Positions 1 to 7,400 of a DNA stretch of 37,419 nt are shown piece after piece. This DNA is from Streptomyces antarcticus (GTDB lineage: Bacteria; Actinomycetota; Actinomycetes; Streptomycetales; Streptomycetaceae), in the NCBI RefSeq assembly GCF_026627255.1, contig NZ_JAPNLM010000039.1, positions 16,387 to 53,805 on the forward strand, read 5' to 3'. Below the pieces are notes generated by a model. That model saw only the letters and a program-made list of their open reading frames with translations. It was not told the DNA's origin and did not search any database. Position 1 is the first letter of the stretch, and each line of letters opens with the position of its first letter. Both the position numbers and the translations under genes were made by a program.

Positions 1-174
1 TCACCTCCGTGACGGCCCCCGACCGGAACCTCCCGCTGAAGATCTCGAAGCGCGGGACGTCGCGCTGCTTGAGCGCTTAGGTGAGGGTGTCCGTCATCGC
101 TGCCGGCCCGCAGAGGTAGAAGCGGGCCCGGGCCTCGATGAGGGCGGGGTCGATGTGGTCGGCCGTGACGCGTA
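1..174 (-). pseudogene. C-terminal remnant of a ferredoxin-reductase-like NAD(P)-binding oxidoreductase
   Basis: Read leftward, the frame gives DHIDPALIEARARFYLCGP, AAMTDTLT, a TAA stop (77-79), and then in the same frame ALKQRDVPRFEIFSGRF. ARFYLCGP followed by an FEIFS tail is the usual C-terminal NAD-binding end of flavohaemoprotein, ferredoxin reductase or MOSC-fused reductases. The TAA sits where a CAA (Gln) would be expected, so a single C-to-T change explains the stop. The gene runs off the left edge. It is joined without a gap to an aldehyde dehydrogenase fragment on its upstream side, so its N-terminal part is missing too. Seen: motif and stop. Inferred: family. Confidence 0.6.
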
Positions 175-186
175 CGGCGCTGTCGG

Positions 187-459
187 GAAGTACCTCGGAA
201 CGAGCCGGGTGATCACTGCCGAGGTGGCCGGTGCGAGCGCGCTCGGTTTCAGGACGGCCGCGTTGCCTGCGGCCAGTGCTCCGGCCAACGGGTTGAGCAG
301 GAGTTGTACGGGATGGCTCCCCGGGGGCGATGACCAGCACCACGCCGAGCGGCTCGGCCACCGTGCGGCCGGCACCGGACCGCGTCCGGGCCGGGTCCGT
401 CGCCGTAGGTGGCGCAGGGTGTGGTTGATCTCCGCCAGCGTCACGTTGATCTCGGCCAC
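187..459 (-). pseudogene. Internal fragment of an NAD(P)-dependent aldehyde dehydrogenase, frameshifted
   Basis: Two leftward frames together recreate aldehyde dehydrogenase text: VAEINVTLAEINHTLRHLRR, then EPLGVVLVIAP in one frame, then NPLAGALAAGNAAVLKPSAL and RLVPRYF in the other. The LVIAPWN(Y/F)P and AGNAAVLKPSE motifs of the cofactor-binding half are recognisable, but the WN of APWN is lost exactly where the frame changes. The N-terminus and the whole catalytic half (Cys/Glu region) are absent. Immediately downstream lies the reductase remnant, so two unrelated enzymes have been joined by deletion. No functional product is expected. Confidence 0.7.
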
Positions 460-789
460 CGGAGGCTGACCCTGACCCTCGACGGTCTGCGTACCGCCCG
501 GACCTCGCTGCCAGGACCACAGCCGGACTGGGCGGAGTACCACCGGAGCTGGGACACACACGGCCAGCCGTCCTGGCGGCGATTCCGCGTGAGCCCGGCC
601 TGTTCGGCGGCGCGCTGTCGCCGCCTCCATCCGCTCCCTCCCGGGAGGGGCGCCGAGCGAGGGGCGAGGTGGCCGGCGGTCGCGGCCCGCTTGCCGAAAG
701 AGCGGCGTGCGCCGACGCGGTGTCGGTGTACGCCGCCCTCGGGCGGGGCGGGGGTGCCGCGGGAGGCGGTCCGCCCGTTCGTCCCGGCC
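460..789. other. Gap without a recognisable gene, containing one palindrome
   Basis: No frame in this 330-bp stretch gave a family I recognise. The rightward frame around 470-600 looks protein-like (PGPQPDWAEYHRSWDTHG) and may be another gene fragment. A perfect 14-bp palindrome (CCCTCCC/GGGAGGG, 636-649) could form a hairpin. It lies 140 bp beyond the 3' end of the leftward drrB-like gene. Confidence 0.35.
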
Positions 790-1581
790 CTACTTGGGGT
801 CGCGGTTGAAGACGGACCTCGACCAGAAGTACCCGAGCGCGGAGAGGGCTAGGCACCAGGCGACCGCGAGCCACCCGTTGTGGCCGATCTCGCTGCCGAG
901 GAGCAGGCCGCGCAGGGTTTCGATGGCGGGGGTGAAGGGCTGGTACTGGGCGATCGGCTGGAACCACCCCGGCATCGCGTCGATCGGGACGAAGGCGCTC
1001 GAGATGAGCGGCAGGACGATCAGCGGCAGCGCGTTGTTGCTGGCCGCCTCGGCGTTCGGGCTGACCATGCCCATCCCGACCGCGATCCAGGTGAGTGCCA
1101 TGGCGACGAGTGCGAGCAGCCCGAACGCCGCCAGCCACTCCAGGGCCGTGGCGTCCGTGGACCGGAATCCGATGGCCACGGCGACGAGGCCGACGAGGAC
1201 CACGCTCATGATCGACTGGAGCACACTGCCGATGACGTGCCCGATGAGCACGGACCCGCGGTGGATCGCCATCGTGCGGAAGCGGGCGATGATGCCCTCG
1301 GTCATGTCGTTGGAGACGGACACCGCGGTCCCGACGACAGTGCCGCCGATGGTCATCAGCACGATGCCCGGGACGACGTACGCGATGTACCGGGAGCGGT
1401 CGGCGCCGCCGTCGCCGATGCCCGCGCTCATCACGTCGCCGAAGACGTAGACGAAGAGCAGCAGCAGGACGATCGGGGTGAGCAGGAGGTTCAGGGTGAG
1501 GGAGGGGTAGCGCCGCGCGTGCAGGAGGTTGCGGCGCAGCATCGTGGACGAGTCGCGGACGGCGAGGGACAGGGAGCTCAT
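790..1581 (-). CDS. ABC-2 type exporter permease, DrrB family
   Basis: A 263-residue integral membrane protein of the daunorubicin-resistance DrrB type, which forms the channel of a two-component drug or lipid exporter with the ATPase encoded just upstream. It has the typical soluble N-terminus (MSSLSLAVRDSSTMLRRNLL) followed by about six hydrophobic segments. These include TLNLLLTPIVLLLLFVYVFG near residues 30-50, IVLMTIGGTVVGTAVSVSND near 75-95, and a C-terminal NALPLIVLPLISSAFVPIDAMP region characteristic of ABC-2 permeases. The ATG overlaps the TGA of the ATPase gene (ATGA, 1578-1581), so the two are translationally coupled. Length is normal for the family. The substrate cannot be read from sequence. 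Confidence 0.92.
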   Translation of the reverse strand: MSSLSLAVRDSSTMLRRNLLHARRYPSLTLNLLLTPIVLLLLFVYVFGDVMSAGIGDGGADRSRYIAYVVPGIVLMTIGGTVVGTAVSVSNDMTEGIIARFRTMAIHRGSVLIGHVIGSVLQSIMSVVLVGLVAVAIGFRSTDATALEWLAAFGLLALVAMALTWIAVGMGMVSPNAEAASNNALPLIVLPLISSAFVPIDAMPGWFQPIAQYQPFTPAIETLRGLLLGSEIGHNGWLAVAWCLALSALGYFWSRSVFNRDPK

Positions 1582-2582
1582 CGGAGGTCCTCCTTGCGCT
1601 GGTCGGTGGCGGCGGTGAGGGCGAAGAACACGTCGTCGAGGTCGGGGGTGTGGACGGTCAGTTCGTCGGCCTCGACGCCGGCGGTGTCGAGACGGTCAAG
1701 AACGGCGCGCAGCGCGCGCTGGCTGCCGTCGCTGGGGATCTGGAGCGCCAGGGCCTCGTCGTCCCGGACGGCGTCGTGGAGGGCGAGGGCGGCGGACCGG
1801 TAGGCGACGGGGTCGGCGAAGCGCAGCCGTACGTGTCCGCCGGGGACGAGCCGCTTCAGCTCTTCGGCGGTGCCCTCGGCGGCGATCCTGCCGTCGTGGA
1901 GCACGGCGATGCGGTCGGCGAGCTCGTCCGCCTCCTCCAGGTACTGGGTGGTGAGGAAGACGGTGACTCCGCTGGTGACCAGCTCGCGGATGATCTGCCA
2001 CATGGTGTGGCGGGAGCGCGGGTCGAGGCCGGTGGTCGGCTCGTCGAGGAAGATGATCCGCGGGTCGCCGACCAGGGTCATGGCGATGTCCAGGCGGCGC
2101 TTCATACCGCCGGAGTAGGTGGAGGCCGGCTTCTTCGCCGCCTCGACCAGGTCGAACCGCTCCAGCAACTCGGCAGCGGTACGCCGCCCCTCGTCCTTCG
2201 ACAGGTGGTGCAGGTCCGCCATCAGCAGCATGTTCTCCTCGCCGGTGATCAGACCGTCGACGGCGGAGAACTGACCGGTGACACCGATCGCGGCCCGCAC
2301 CCCGTCCGGTGACGCGGCGATGTCGTGGCCGGCGACCCGGGCCTGTCCCCCGTCTGCGGAGACGAGCGTGGAGAGGATCTTGACGACCGTGGTCTTGCCG
2401 GCGCCGTTCGGCCCGAGCAGCGCGAACACGGACCCGGCCGGGATGTGCAGGTCGATGCCGTCGAGCACGGTCTTGTCGCCGTACGACTTGCGCAGCCCGA
2501 CGGCGGAGACGGCGGCGGGCGACTGCGGATCGCCCGCATTCCTGGGAGTGGGCATGGGCATGGGCATGACAGATGAAGGCAC
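1578..2582 (-). CDS. ABC exporter ATP-binding protein, DrrA family
   Basis: A 334-residue cytoplasmic ATPase that powers the adjacent DrrB-type permease. Walker A GPNGAGKTT lies at residues 57-65, the signature YSGGM at 156-160 and Walker B IIFLDEP at 176-182. The DrrA-type C-terminal tail carries a VHTPDLDDVFFALT segment near the end. A GTG start is chosen because GGAGGG lies 4 bases upstream; in-frame ATGs within MPMPMP are alternatives, and the first 20 residues are poorly conserved in such proteins. It follows the DUF4097 gene by 73 bp and overlaps drrB, indicating one leftward transcript. DrrAB pairs export anthracyclines, other drugs or lipids; no biosynthetic genes lie nearby to indicate the cargo. 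Confidence 0.93.
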   Translation of the reverse strand: MPSSVMPMPMPTPRNAGDPQSPAAVSAVGLRKSYGDKTVLDGIDLHIPAGSVFALLGPNGAGKTTVVKILSTLVSADGGQARVAGHDIAASPDGVRAAIGVTGQFSAVDGLITGEENMLLMADLHHLSKDEGRRTAAELLERFDLVEAAKKPASTYSGGMKRRLDIAMTLVGDPRIIFLDEPTTGLDPRSRHTMWQIIRELVTSGVTVFLTTQYLEEADELADRIAVLHDGRIAAEGTAEELKRLVPGGHVRLRFADPVAYRSAALALHDAVRDDEALALQIPSDGSQRALRAVLDRLDTAGVEADELTVHTPDLDDVFFALTAATDQRKEDLR

Positions 2583-2655
2583 GGAGCCCTCCGTTCGTAA
2601 GGAGAAGGGACTGTGAGGGATGGGCGAGGGACGGGCGAGTGCGCGGGCCGGGTGC

Positions 2656-3501
2656 TCAGACCCGGGCGCGGCGGACGTCGATGTTGCCGTAGCGGGTCCG
2701 GGCCCGGACCTCGACGGTGTCTTCCGACTTCTCGGGGCTGTCGGAGGCGGTGAGCGTGTTGCGGACCTGCCCCTGGCCGGAGCTGACGTCGAGCCAGGCG
2801 GCGGTTCCTTCGCGGATGCCGACCTCGATGGCGCCGTAGGAGGTCTCCAACTGGACGGTGCCGCGGGCGACTTCGGCGACGCGCAGGGTGCCGTGGGCGG
2901 TGGTGGCGGTGACCGAGCCCTCGGCGCGCGTGATGTCGATGTCGCCGTTGGCGCCGTTCACCCGCAGGTCGCCGGTCGCGGCGCCGACGGTGGTGGTGCC
3001 GTGCGCGTTCTTCAGGACGGCGGAGCCGTCGACGGTGCCGATGCGGAGGCTGCCCGAGCTGGTGCTGATCTCGGCGGGGCCCTCGATCCGGTCGACGGTG
3101 ATCGAGCCGTGGGAGGCGGTGAGCCGGAGCGGACCGGTCGTATCGAGGCGGACGTCACCGGACGAGGTCTTCACCCGGACCTCGCCGAGCCGCCCCTCGC
3201 CGAGCACCTGGGCCCAGGCGCCGGTCATGTCGAGGCGTGAGCCCGTGGGAAGTTCGACCGTCACGTCGACGGTGCCGGTGCGCCCGAAGAGGTAGCGCGG
3301 CTTGGGCGTCCGCACGGTCAGGACACCGCTCGCGTACGTGACTTCGGTCTGGTCGGCCGACCGTACGTCCTGCTCCTTCTCCGGGTCACGGGGCCGCACC
3401 TCGACGACCGTGTCGGGGCGGTCGCTCGCGGTGAACCGGATGGAACCGGCGTCCACGTGGGCGGTGGCCGAAATCGGTTCGGGAGTGTCGAAAGAAGGCA
3501 T
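2656..3501 (-). CDS. DUF4097-family beta-strand repeat protein
   Basis: A 281-residue protein built almost entirely of short beta strands, with recurrent patterns such as VKTSSGDVRLDTTG, LTASHGSITVDRIEG, ISTSSGSLRIGTVDG and LRVNGANGDIDITRAEG, spaced about 20 residues apart. This is the right-handed beta-helix-like repeat of DUF4097 (putative adhesin) proteins. No signal peptide or membrane segment is seen, so a cytoplasmic location is likely. In Streptomyces this family commonly sits between an RHH/HicB-like regulator and a DrrAB exporter, as it does here, but its biochemical role is unknown. The start is ATG with a purine-rich stretch upstream. The gene is intact. Confidence 0.88.
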   Translation of the reverse strand: MPSFDTPEPISATAHVDAGSIRFTASDRPDTVVEVRPRDPEKEQDVRSADQTEVTYASGVLTVRTPKPRYLFGRTGTVDVTVELPTGSRLDMTGAWAQVLGEGRLGEVRVKTSSGDVRLDTTGPLRLTASHGSITVDRIEGPAEISTSSGSLRIGTVDGSAVLKNAHGTTTVGAATGDLRVNGANGDIDITRAEGSVTATTAHGTLRVAEVARGTVQLETSYGAIEVGIREGTAAWLDVSSGQGQVRNTLTASDSPEKSEDTVEVRARTRYGNIDVRRARV

Positions 3502-3659
3502 GGCTGTTCCGTCCTCGTGAGTCCTTGGGGCGTCCCCGCTGGTGGGACGTGGTGTGGGTGAGGCGAATGGGGCGGGATGTCAGCTGGGGGGCGTCATCAA
3601 AGTCGTTCCGTTCGCCCGGAGGCCGGGCCGCGGCAGGAGCGAGTGCGACGACACACCCC

Positions 3660-4181
3660 CTAGCGCACCCAGCCCGTGAAGCTCTGTCCGATGGTGCGGG
3701 TCCGCTCCGGCGTGCGCGGTGCGCCCGCGCCGTCGACCGCGGCCGACACGGCCCGGACCAGCCACGCGTTGACCGACAGGCCCTCACGGCTCGCGGCCTC
3801 CTCGGCGCGCGCTTTGAGGTGCGCCGGCAGGCGCAGGTTGACGCGGGCGGTGCCTCCCTCATCGCCGTCCGCGGGCGGCTGCGCCTGCGCCAGGGGCGGT
3901 TCGACGGACGCGGCAGGCTCCGCGAGGCCACCGCCGACGGGTGGCAGCGTCACGACGAAGTCGGGGTCGAGCCCGCGCAACCGCACGTCGACCGAGCCGG
4001 GGGCGAGTTCACGGGTGATCTCGTTCATCGCGTCGGAGAGCACGTTGAGCATGGTCAGGCGGGCCGCCGACTCCAGGGGTGCGGTGAGCCGCTCGGCCAG
4101 TTCTCGGGCGTCTTCCCCGCCGGCCTCGGCGGCCACCGCGAGTTCACGGCGGAGGGTGTCGACATACGGGGTCAGGTCCAT
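3660..4181 (-). CDS. Ribbon-helix-helix (HicB/CopG-like) DNA-binding protein
   Basis: A 173-residue protein if it starts at ATG 4181 (MDLTPYVDTLRREL). The N-terminal half is helical and Ala/Glu-rich. A disordered Pro/Ala/Glu linker covers roughly residues 85-110. The C-terminal part has ARVNLRLPAHLKARAEEAA followed by GLSVNAWLVRAVSAAVDG, a classic Arc/MetJ/CopG ribbon-helix-helix fold (beta strand VNLRL, helix LKARAEEAA, helix VNAWLVRAV). Such proteins are annotated as HicB-family antitoxins in Streptomyces, but no HicA toxin is adjacent, so a transcriptional-regulator role is more likely. It is the first gene of the leftward set with DUF4097 and DrrAB. Three TGGCACC-like repeats at 11-bp spacing overlap its start codon, suggesting autoregulation. 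A frame extension upstream to 4358 is open but would absorb the repeats. Confidence 0.8.
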   Translation of the reverse strand: MDLTPYVDTLRRELAVAAEAGGEDARELAERLTAPLESAARLTMLNVLSDAMNEITRELAPGSVDVRLRGLDPDFVVTLPPVGGGLAEPAASVEPPLAQAQPPADGDEGGTARVNLRLPAHLKARAEEAASREGLSVNAWLVRAVSAAVDGAGAPRTPERTRTIGQSFTGWVR

Positions 4182-4213
4182 GGCGCCATCATGGCACCAC
4201 AATGGCACCTCCG
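4181..4213. promoter_or_regulatory. Three direct repeats (TGGCACC core, 11-bp period) at the RHH gene start
   Basis: TGGCGCC (4181), TGGCACC (4192) and TGGCACC (4203) recur exactly every 11 bp, about one helical turn, across the start codon and ribosome-binding region of the RHH regulator gene. RHH proteins typically bind tandem short repeats on one DNA face, so this is a strong candidate autoregulatory operator. Confidence 0.6.
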
Positions 4214-4337
4214 GCAAGCCTCCCGACGCGTCCTGTAGAGCAGATTCCGGAGATAGCCCTCTGACCTGCGGCAACGTGTGAACACGACCTTGGCTCACCT
4301 TGGCGTCACGCGCACCCACGCTCCCCTTCACGCACGA

Positions 4338-4739
4338 ATGGCCCCCAAGTGGCACCACGTGGTGCCAGGTGGGGCACCACGAAGAGTCGCCTCAGTGCGA
4401 GCCGGAGCGGCGGCCACGGCGGCGACCGGGGTGCCCGTCGCGCTGGCGGGGGCGGCGGCCTTGACCCTGGCGCCATCGCTGTGGCCGCTGCCGCACCCGC
4501 AGAGCGTGCTGTACTTCGCCGTACCGACGGCCGCCGGGCTGCTGCTGGTCGGCCGGCGGGCGTTCGCCCGGCTGCGTACGGCTCCCGCCGTCCTCCTGGC
4601 GAGCCTGCCCTTCGCCATGGTCGGCATGTTCGCCGGGGCGGTGGAGACGGTGGTCCTGCCGCTCGCGGTCGGTCTGCCGATGGCGGCGGCGGTGAGCATC
4701 CGCCGCCGACGTGGAGCAGCGGCCTCACCCTCGGCGTGA
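4338..4739 (+). CDS. Small predicted membrane protein, function unknown
   Basis: A 133-residue protein if it starts at ATG 4338; GTG 4395 is an alternative because the first 15-20 codons coincide with the second block of 11-bp repeats. About four hydrophobic segments can be seen: VPVALAGAAALTLAPSLWPL, VLYFAVPTAAGLLLVG, VLLASLPFAMVGMFAGAV, and VVLPLAVGLPMAAAVSI, followed by a basic tail (RRRRGAA). It is transcribed divergently from the RHH regulator and may be one of its targets. No family was recognised. No convincing ribosome-binding site is seen before either start. Confidence 0.5.
   Translation: MAPKWHHVVPGGAPRRVASVRAGAAATAATGVPVALAGAAALTLAPSLWPLPHPQSVLYFAVPTAAGLLLVGRRAFARLRTAPAVLLASLPFAMVGMFAGAVETVVLPLAVGLPMAAAVSIRRRRGAAASPSA
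4339..4382. promoter_or_regulatory. Second block of 11-bp periodic TGGCACC-type repeats
   Basis: TGGCCCC (4339), TGGCACC (4350), GGTGCCA (4361, the inverse of TGGCACC) and GGGCACC (4372) again lie exactly 11 bp apart. The element matches the block at 4181-4213 and lies on the other side of the divergent promoter region, overlapping the proposed start of the small membrane protein. Confidence 0.55.
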
Positions 4740-4835
4740 GTCCCGGCACCCCCCCACCCCGCACCTTCAAGGCCGCGGCCGGGGTACGGGCGCGCACGCC
4801 GTCCGCGGTCTTCGGGCGGAGGCGCGCGGGCGGCA

Positions 4836-5251
4836 CTACCGCTCCGCGGCGGTCTCCCGGCGGCGGGTGGCGTGGAGGCTGCCGAGCAGGGCGAGACCCT
4901 GAGCGCCGGGACTCCCCGGTTCGGCCTGGTAGACCACGAGCTGCCGGCCGGGTGCACCTCGTACGTCGAAGGACCGGAACGTGAGCGAGAGGCGCCCGGC
5001 GTCGGGGTGGACGATCTCCTTGGCATCCGCAGCGCGGTACTGATCGCGTCGAGGATCTGGGGTGAGGGCCACCGCACGCGCCCCTGTTCCAGGCGTGCGT
5101 ATTAGTCGCTGTTCATCCCGGCCAGCACGGCGACCTCCTCCCGGCGCAGCCCCGCCACCCGGCGGACACCACAGGAGGCCAGCCCCACGTCGTCGGGCAG
5201 CAGTCGGGCGCGGTGGGAGCGGAGGAAGTCCCCGAGGTCGTTGCCGTTCAC
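4836..5251 (-). pseudogene. Broken XRE-type regulator with MmyB-like ligand domain
   Basis: The 5' part (GTG 5251) reads NGNDLGDFLRSHRARLLPDD and GLRREEVAVLAGMNSD, a TAA stop (5102-5104), and then YARLEQGR and SPQILDAISTALRM in the same frame. This is the helix-turn-helix of the XRE regulators that carry an MmyB-like ligand-binding domain. The text then jumps, in another frame, to EIVHPDAGRLSLTFRSFDVR and QLVVYQAEPGSP, which is the extreme C-terminus of the same family. The intervening domain, well over 100 residues in intact members, is missing. There are thus three lesions: a stop, an internal deletion and a frameshift. Intact members often regulate a divergent short-chain dehydrogenase; none is present here. 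Confidence 0.8.
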
Positions 5252-5426
5252 GCCCCGCGGCTGCCGCCCCCCGGAGGCCGTGCCCGGGAGCGCCACACCC
5301 CGGCACGAGCGGACCGGCGTACCTGGGGGTACGGGTGCGGGCCGGGGCGCCGGCATCCGCGTCGGCCCGCACGGGACGTCCGCCCGGCCGGGTAACGCGC
5401 GCCGGGCGCCAAACGTTGTTCTCCTT

Positions 5427-5630
5427 ATGGACGAGACCCTGGACCTACTGGACGTACTCCTCGACAGCGTGACGGAGCCTCGTCTGAAGCTGATCAGCGC
5501 GGACGAGGCACGGGCCCTGATGGTGCTCCTCGGAATGCTGGACGACGACCGTCAGCCCGAGGAGATCCGCCGGGCGGCGGGTGACCTGAGGTTCCGTCTC
5601 GCCTCCCGTCTCGCCGCCCGTCTCGACTGA
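5427..5630 (+). CDS. Small hypothetical protein (67 aa)
   Basis: A short, acidic, helical protein beginning MDETLDLLDVLLDSVTEPRL and ending in an Arg/Ala-rich helix (RRAAGDLRFRLASRLAARLD). The ATG at 5427 follows TTCTCC with no strong purine-rich site, but codon use has the strong third-position G/C bias of real genes. No cysteines, signal peptide or membrane segment. No family was recognised. It stands alone between the broken XRE gene and a pair of hairpins about 115-165 bp downstream. Confidence 0.55.
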   Translation: MDETLDLLDVLLDSVTEPRLKLISADEARALMVLLGMLDDDRQPEEIRRAAGDLRFRLASRLAARLD

Positions 5631-5743
5631 CGCCGCCCGACCGCACCCCACGAGAGCCGCCTGAGCGACGATCCCGCCCGGGGTACCGTCGCAGACTCGG
5701 CGCGGACCGGCCGTGACACGAGGCGCGTCCGGTCGTTGAACGG

Positions 5744-5793
5744 GGTGGTCAGCGAAGTGGACCACCGGGCCCCGGGACGATCGTCCCGGGGCC
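5744..5793. terminator. Two adjacent hairpins, the second a 26-bp perfect palindrome
   Basis: Hairpin 1 pairs GGTGGTC (5744-5750) with GACCACC (5760-5766) around a 9-base loop. Hairpin 2 is an uninterrupted palindrome (5768-5793, arm GGCCCCGGGACGA). They lie downstream of the 67-aa gene and upstream of the next rightward ORF. Streptomyces terminators often lack a U-run, and this structure would work in both directions. Confidence 0.55.
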
Positions 5794-5918
5794 TCGTCCT
5801 GTTCGCCGCGCGTTCCGTGGTGTGCCCGGGCCGTTCGGCCACGGCCTGAGTACGACGCGCAGGACGGCTGAGTACGGTGACCGAGGCGACGCGGGTCGGC
5901 GGCCGGTTCACTGGGCCC

Positions 5919-6101
5919 ATGAACGAGACGAACCGCGTCCGGACGCCGGGCTCTCCCGCTCGGCGCACGAGGCCGTGCCGGTGGTGCGGGCGCCCCGTAC
6001 CGCAGCGCTTCCCCGTGGTCCGCAAGCTCCACTGCGACACCGGCCACTGGCTCCGCGACGTGCGTGCCAACTTCTGGCGCAGGCTGTGGAACAACCTCTG
6101 A
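5919..6101 (+). CDS. Small Cys-containing protein, possible zinc ribbon (60 aa)
   Basis: MNETNRVRTPGSPARRTRPC then RWCGRPVPQRFPVVRKLHC and DTGHWLRDVRANFWRRLWNN. A CxxC pair followed by a further Cys and His 15-21 residues later suggests a small metal-binding knuckle with a very basic, Trp-rich C-terminal helix. This is typical of short nucleic-acid-binding proteins, but the family is not identified. An upstream in-frame GTG at 5877 would add 14 residues. No neighbour gives context. Confidence 0.5.
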   Translation: MNETNRVRTPGSPARRTRPCRWCGRPVPQRFPVVRKLHCDTGHWLRDVRANFWRRLWNNL

Positions 6102-6207
6102 GCCGGCCGTCCCGGATCCGCCTGCGTCGGCGCCGTGTTGCTTCCACCGGCGCCGCGTCGCCTGCGCCGTGTCGCCTCCGCCGCGTGGGCGGCGCGCCGT
6201 CTTGGCG

Positions 6208-6588
6208 TCAGGGCCGTCCGGTGTCCGCGGCCGTTTCCGCACGGCTGGGTTCGGGCCCCACCTGCCGTAGTTCCGCAAGGAGTTCGCTCTGGCCGACGAG
6301 CAGTTCGGTGAGGATGCGCCGAGCCGCGCGGAGGAGTTCGGCGACGTCACCTCCCGCCAGGGCGTAGCTGACGGTCGACCCGTCGCGGATGGAGACGACG
6401 ATGCCGGAGCGGCGCAGGACTCCCAGTTGCTGGGAGAGGTTGGACGGCTCTATGTCGATCTCGGCGAGGAGTTCGCGTACGGGCATCGGTCCGCTCTGCA
6501 GGAGCTCCAGGACGCGGATGCGGACGGGGTGCCCGAGCATCCGGAAGAACTCGGCCTTCGCCTGGTACAGGGGGACCTGCATTCCCAC
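6208..6588 (-). CDS. ArsR/SmtB-family winged-helix repressor
   Basis: A 126-residue winged-helix regulator. MLGHPVRIRVLELLQSGPMP (about residues 17-36), the recognition-helix region IEPSNLSQQLGVLRRSGIV (46-64) and the wing VSIRDGSTVSYALA are diagnostic of ArsR. There is no Cys in the alpha-3 or alpha-5 positions that bind arsenic, cadmium or zinc in metal sensors, so the inducer is probably not a thiol-bound metal. Close Streptomyces relatives in my recollection sit beside SulP-type anion transporters, but no transporter is present here. An A+T-rich inverted repeat about 130 bp upstream (6720-6739) is a likely autoregulatory operator. The gene is intact. Confidence 0.9.
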   Translation of the reverse strand: MGMQVPLYQAKAEFFRMLGHPVRIRVLELLQSGPMPVRELLAEIDIEPSNLSQQLGVLRRSGIVVSIRDGSTVSYALAGGDVAELLRAARRILTELLVGQSELLAELRQVGPEPSRAETAADTGRP

Positions 6589-6719
6589 GCATGCTCCTGC
6601 TGTTGAGGGGTCGAAGGGGAGGAGCGACGGGACGGCCGGGCGGCGGCGCGGCCGTCGTCGTCCAGCCTTCCGCCCGACGGACCCACGCGCGCCGCGTATG
6701 AGCAGATTCGGATGTGCCG

Positions 6720-6739
6720 AGTTGAAGACTTCTTCAACT
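6720..6739. promoter_or_regulatory. Candidate ArsR-type operator, 9-2-9 inverted repeat
   Basis: AGTTGAAGA and TCTTCAACT flank a 2-bp centre. The TTGAA...TTCAA form matches the general pattern of ArsR/SmtB operators. It is unusually A+T-rich for this DNA and lies in the only intergenic space upstream of the arsR-type gene, between it and the roadblock gene. Confidence 0.5.
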
Positions 6740-6771
6740 GGTGGGCATGCGTGGGCCCGGGAACACGGCGG

Positions 6772-7146
6772 TCAGACCTCCAGGTTCGCTTCGATGCGCT
6801 TGAGCTGGTGACGCGCCATGGCCAGGTTGGAGTTGGCCTTGTCGAGGACCACGTACAGGAACAGCCCGTTGCTGCCGCGCCCCTTCATCAGCCGGATCAG
6901 GTGGTACTGGGTGCCGAGGGTGATGAGCAGATCCTCGATCTCGTCCTGCATGCCCAGCATTTCCATGGTCCGGACCTTCGCCCGGATCACATCGGTGTTC
7001 CCGGCGGCGGCGACCGACAGGTCGAGCTCCTTCCCGCCGCCGAGCGTCCCGAGTGCCATGCCGCTGCTGTAGTCCACCAGCGCGACCCCCAGCGCGCCCT
7101 CGATCGAGGTCATCGTTTCCTTCAGGGAAACTTCCACATTCGCCAT
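6772..7146 (-). CDS. Roadblock/LC7-domain protein
   Basis: A 124-residue single-domain protein starting MANVEVSLKETMTSIEGALG. The alternation of a long N-terminal helix, VALVDYSSGMALGTLGG, the helix AGNTDVIRAKVRTMEMLG, the strands IEDLLITLGTQYHLIRLM, and a final helix (ANSNLAMARHQLKRIEANL) is the roadblock/LC7 fold used by MglB-type regulators of small GTPases and by Streptomyces conservon proteins. It lacks the adjacent histidine-kinase, DUF742 and GTPase genes of a conservon, so it is an orphan member that may act on a GTPase encoded elsewhere. Its 3' end is about 180 bp upstream of the arsR-type gene. Confidence 0.85.
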   Translation of the reverse strand: MANVEVSLKETMTSIEGALGVALVDYSSGMALGTLGGGKELDLSVAAAGNTDVIRAKVRTMEMLGMQDEIEDLLITLGTQYHLIRLMKGRGSNGLFLYVVLDKANSNLAMARHQLKRIEANLEV

Positions 7147-7400
7147 CGACGCCCACTCCCTCGCTTTTCCGTCGACGCCCGGCGCCCGCGTCGTCTGCCC
7201 GCCCCGGCACCGGACCGTTTGCGCCCACCACGCTAGTGATCGCGTGTGCCACCGGGAGGAAAACGGAGCCTTTGGCGAGATTTCCCCCTGTCCCTGCGGG
7301 GCCTCCCGGCCGCGCGCCGCCGGTCCCGCCTACGGCGACGCCGGGACCGTGGGCGGGGACACCGTCCCCGGGCGTCCGAAAAGGAGCGGTGCCGCTTCGA
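7147..7400. other. Intergenic region, no gene seen
   Basis: These 254 bp separate the start of the roadblock gene from the 3' end of the leftward GNAT gene and should hold the roadblock promoter. No frame reads as a known family and no strong hairpin or repeat was found. Confidence 0.4.

Noticed and set aside
3660..4181. HicAB toxin-antitoxin module
   Set aside because: The RHH protein is HicB-like only in its DNA-binding part, and no HicA-type double-stranded-RNA-binding small ORF is present on either side.
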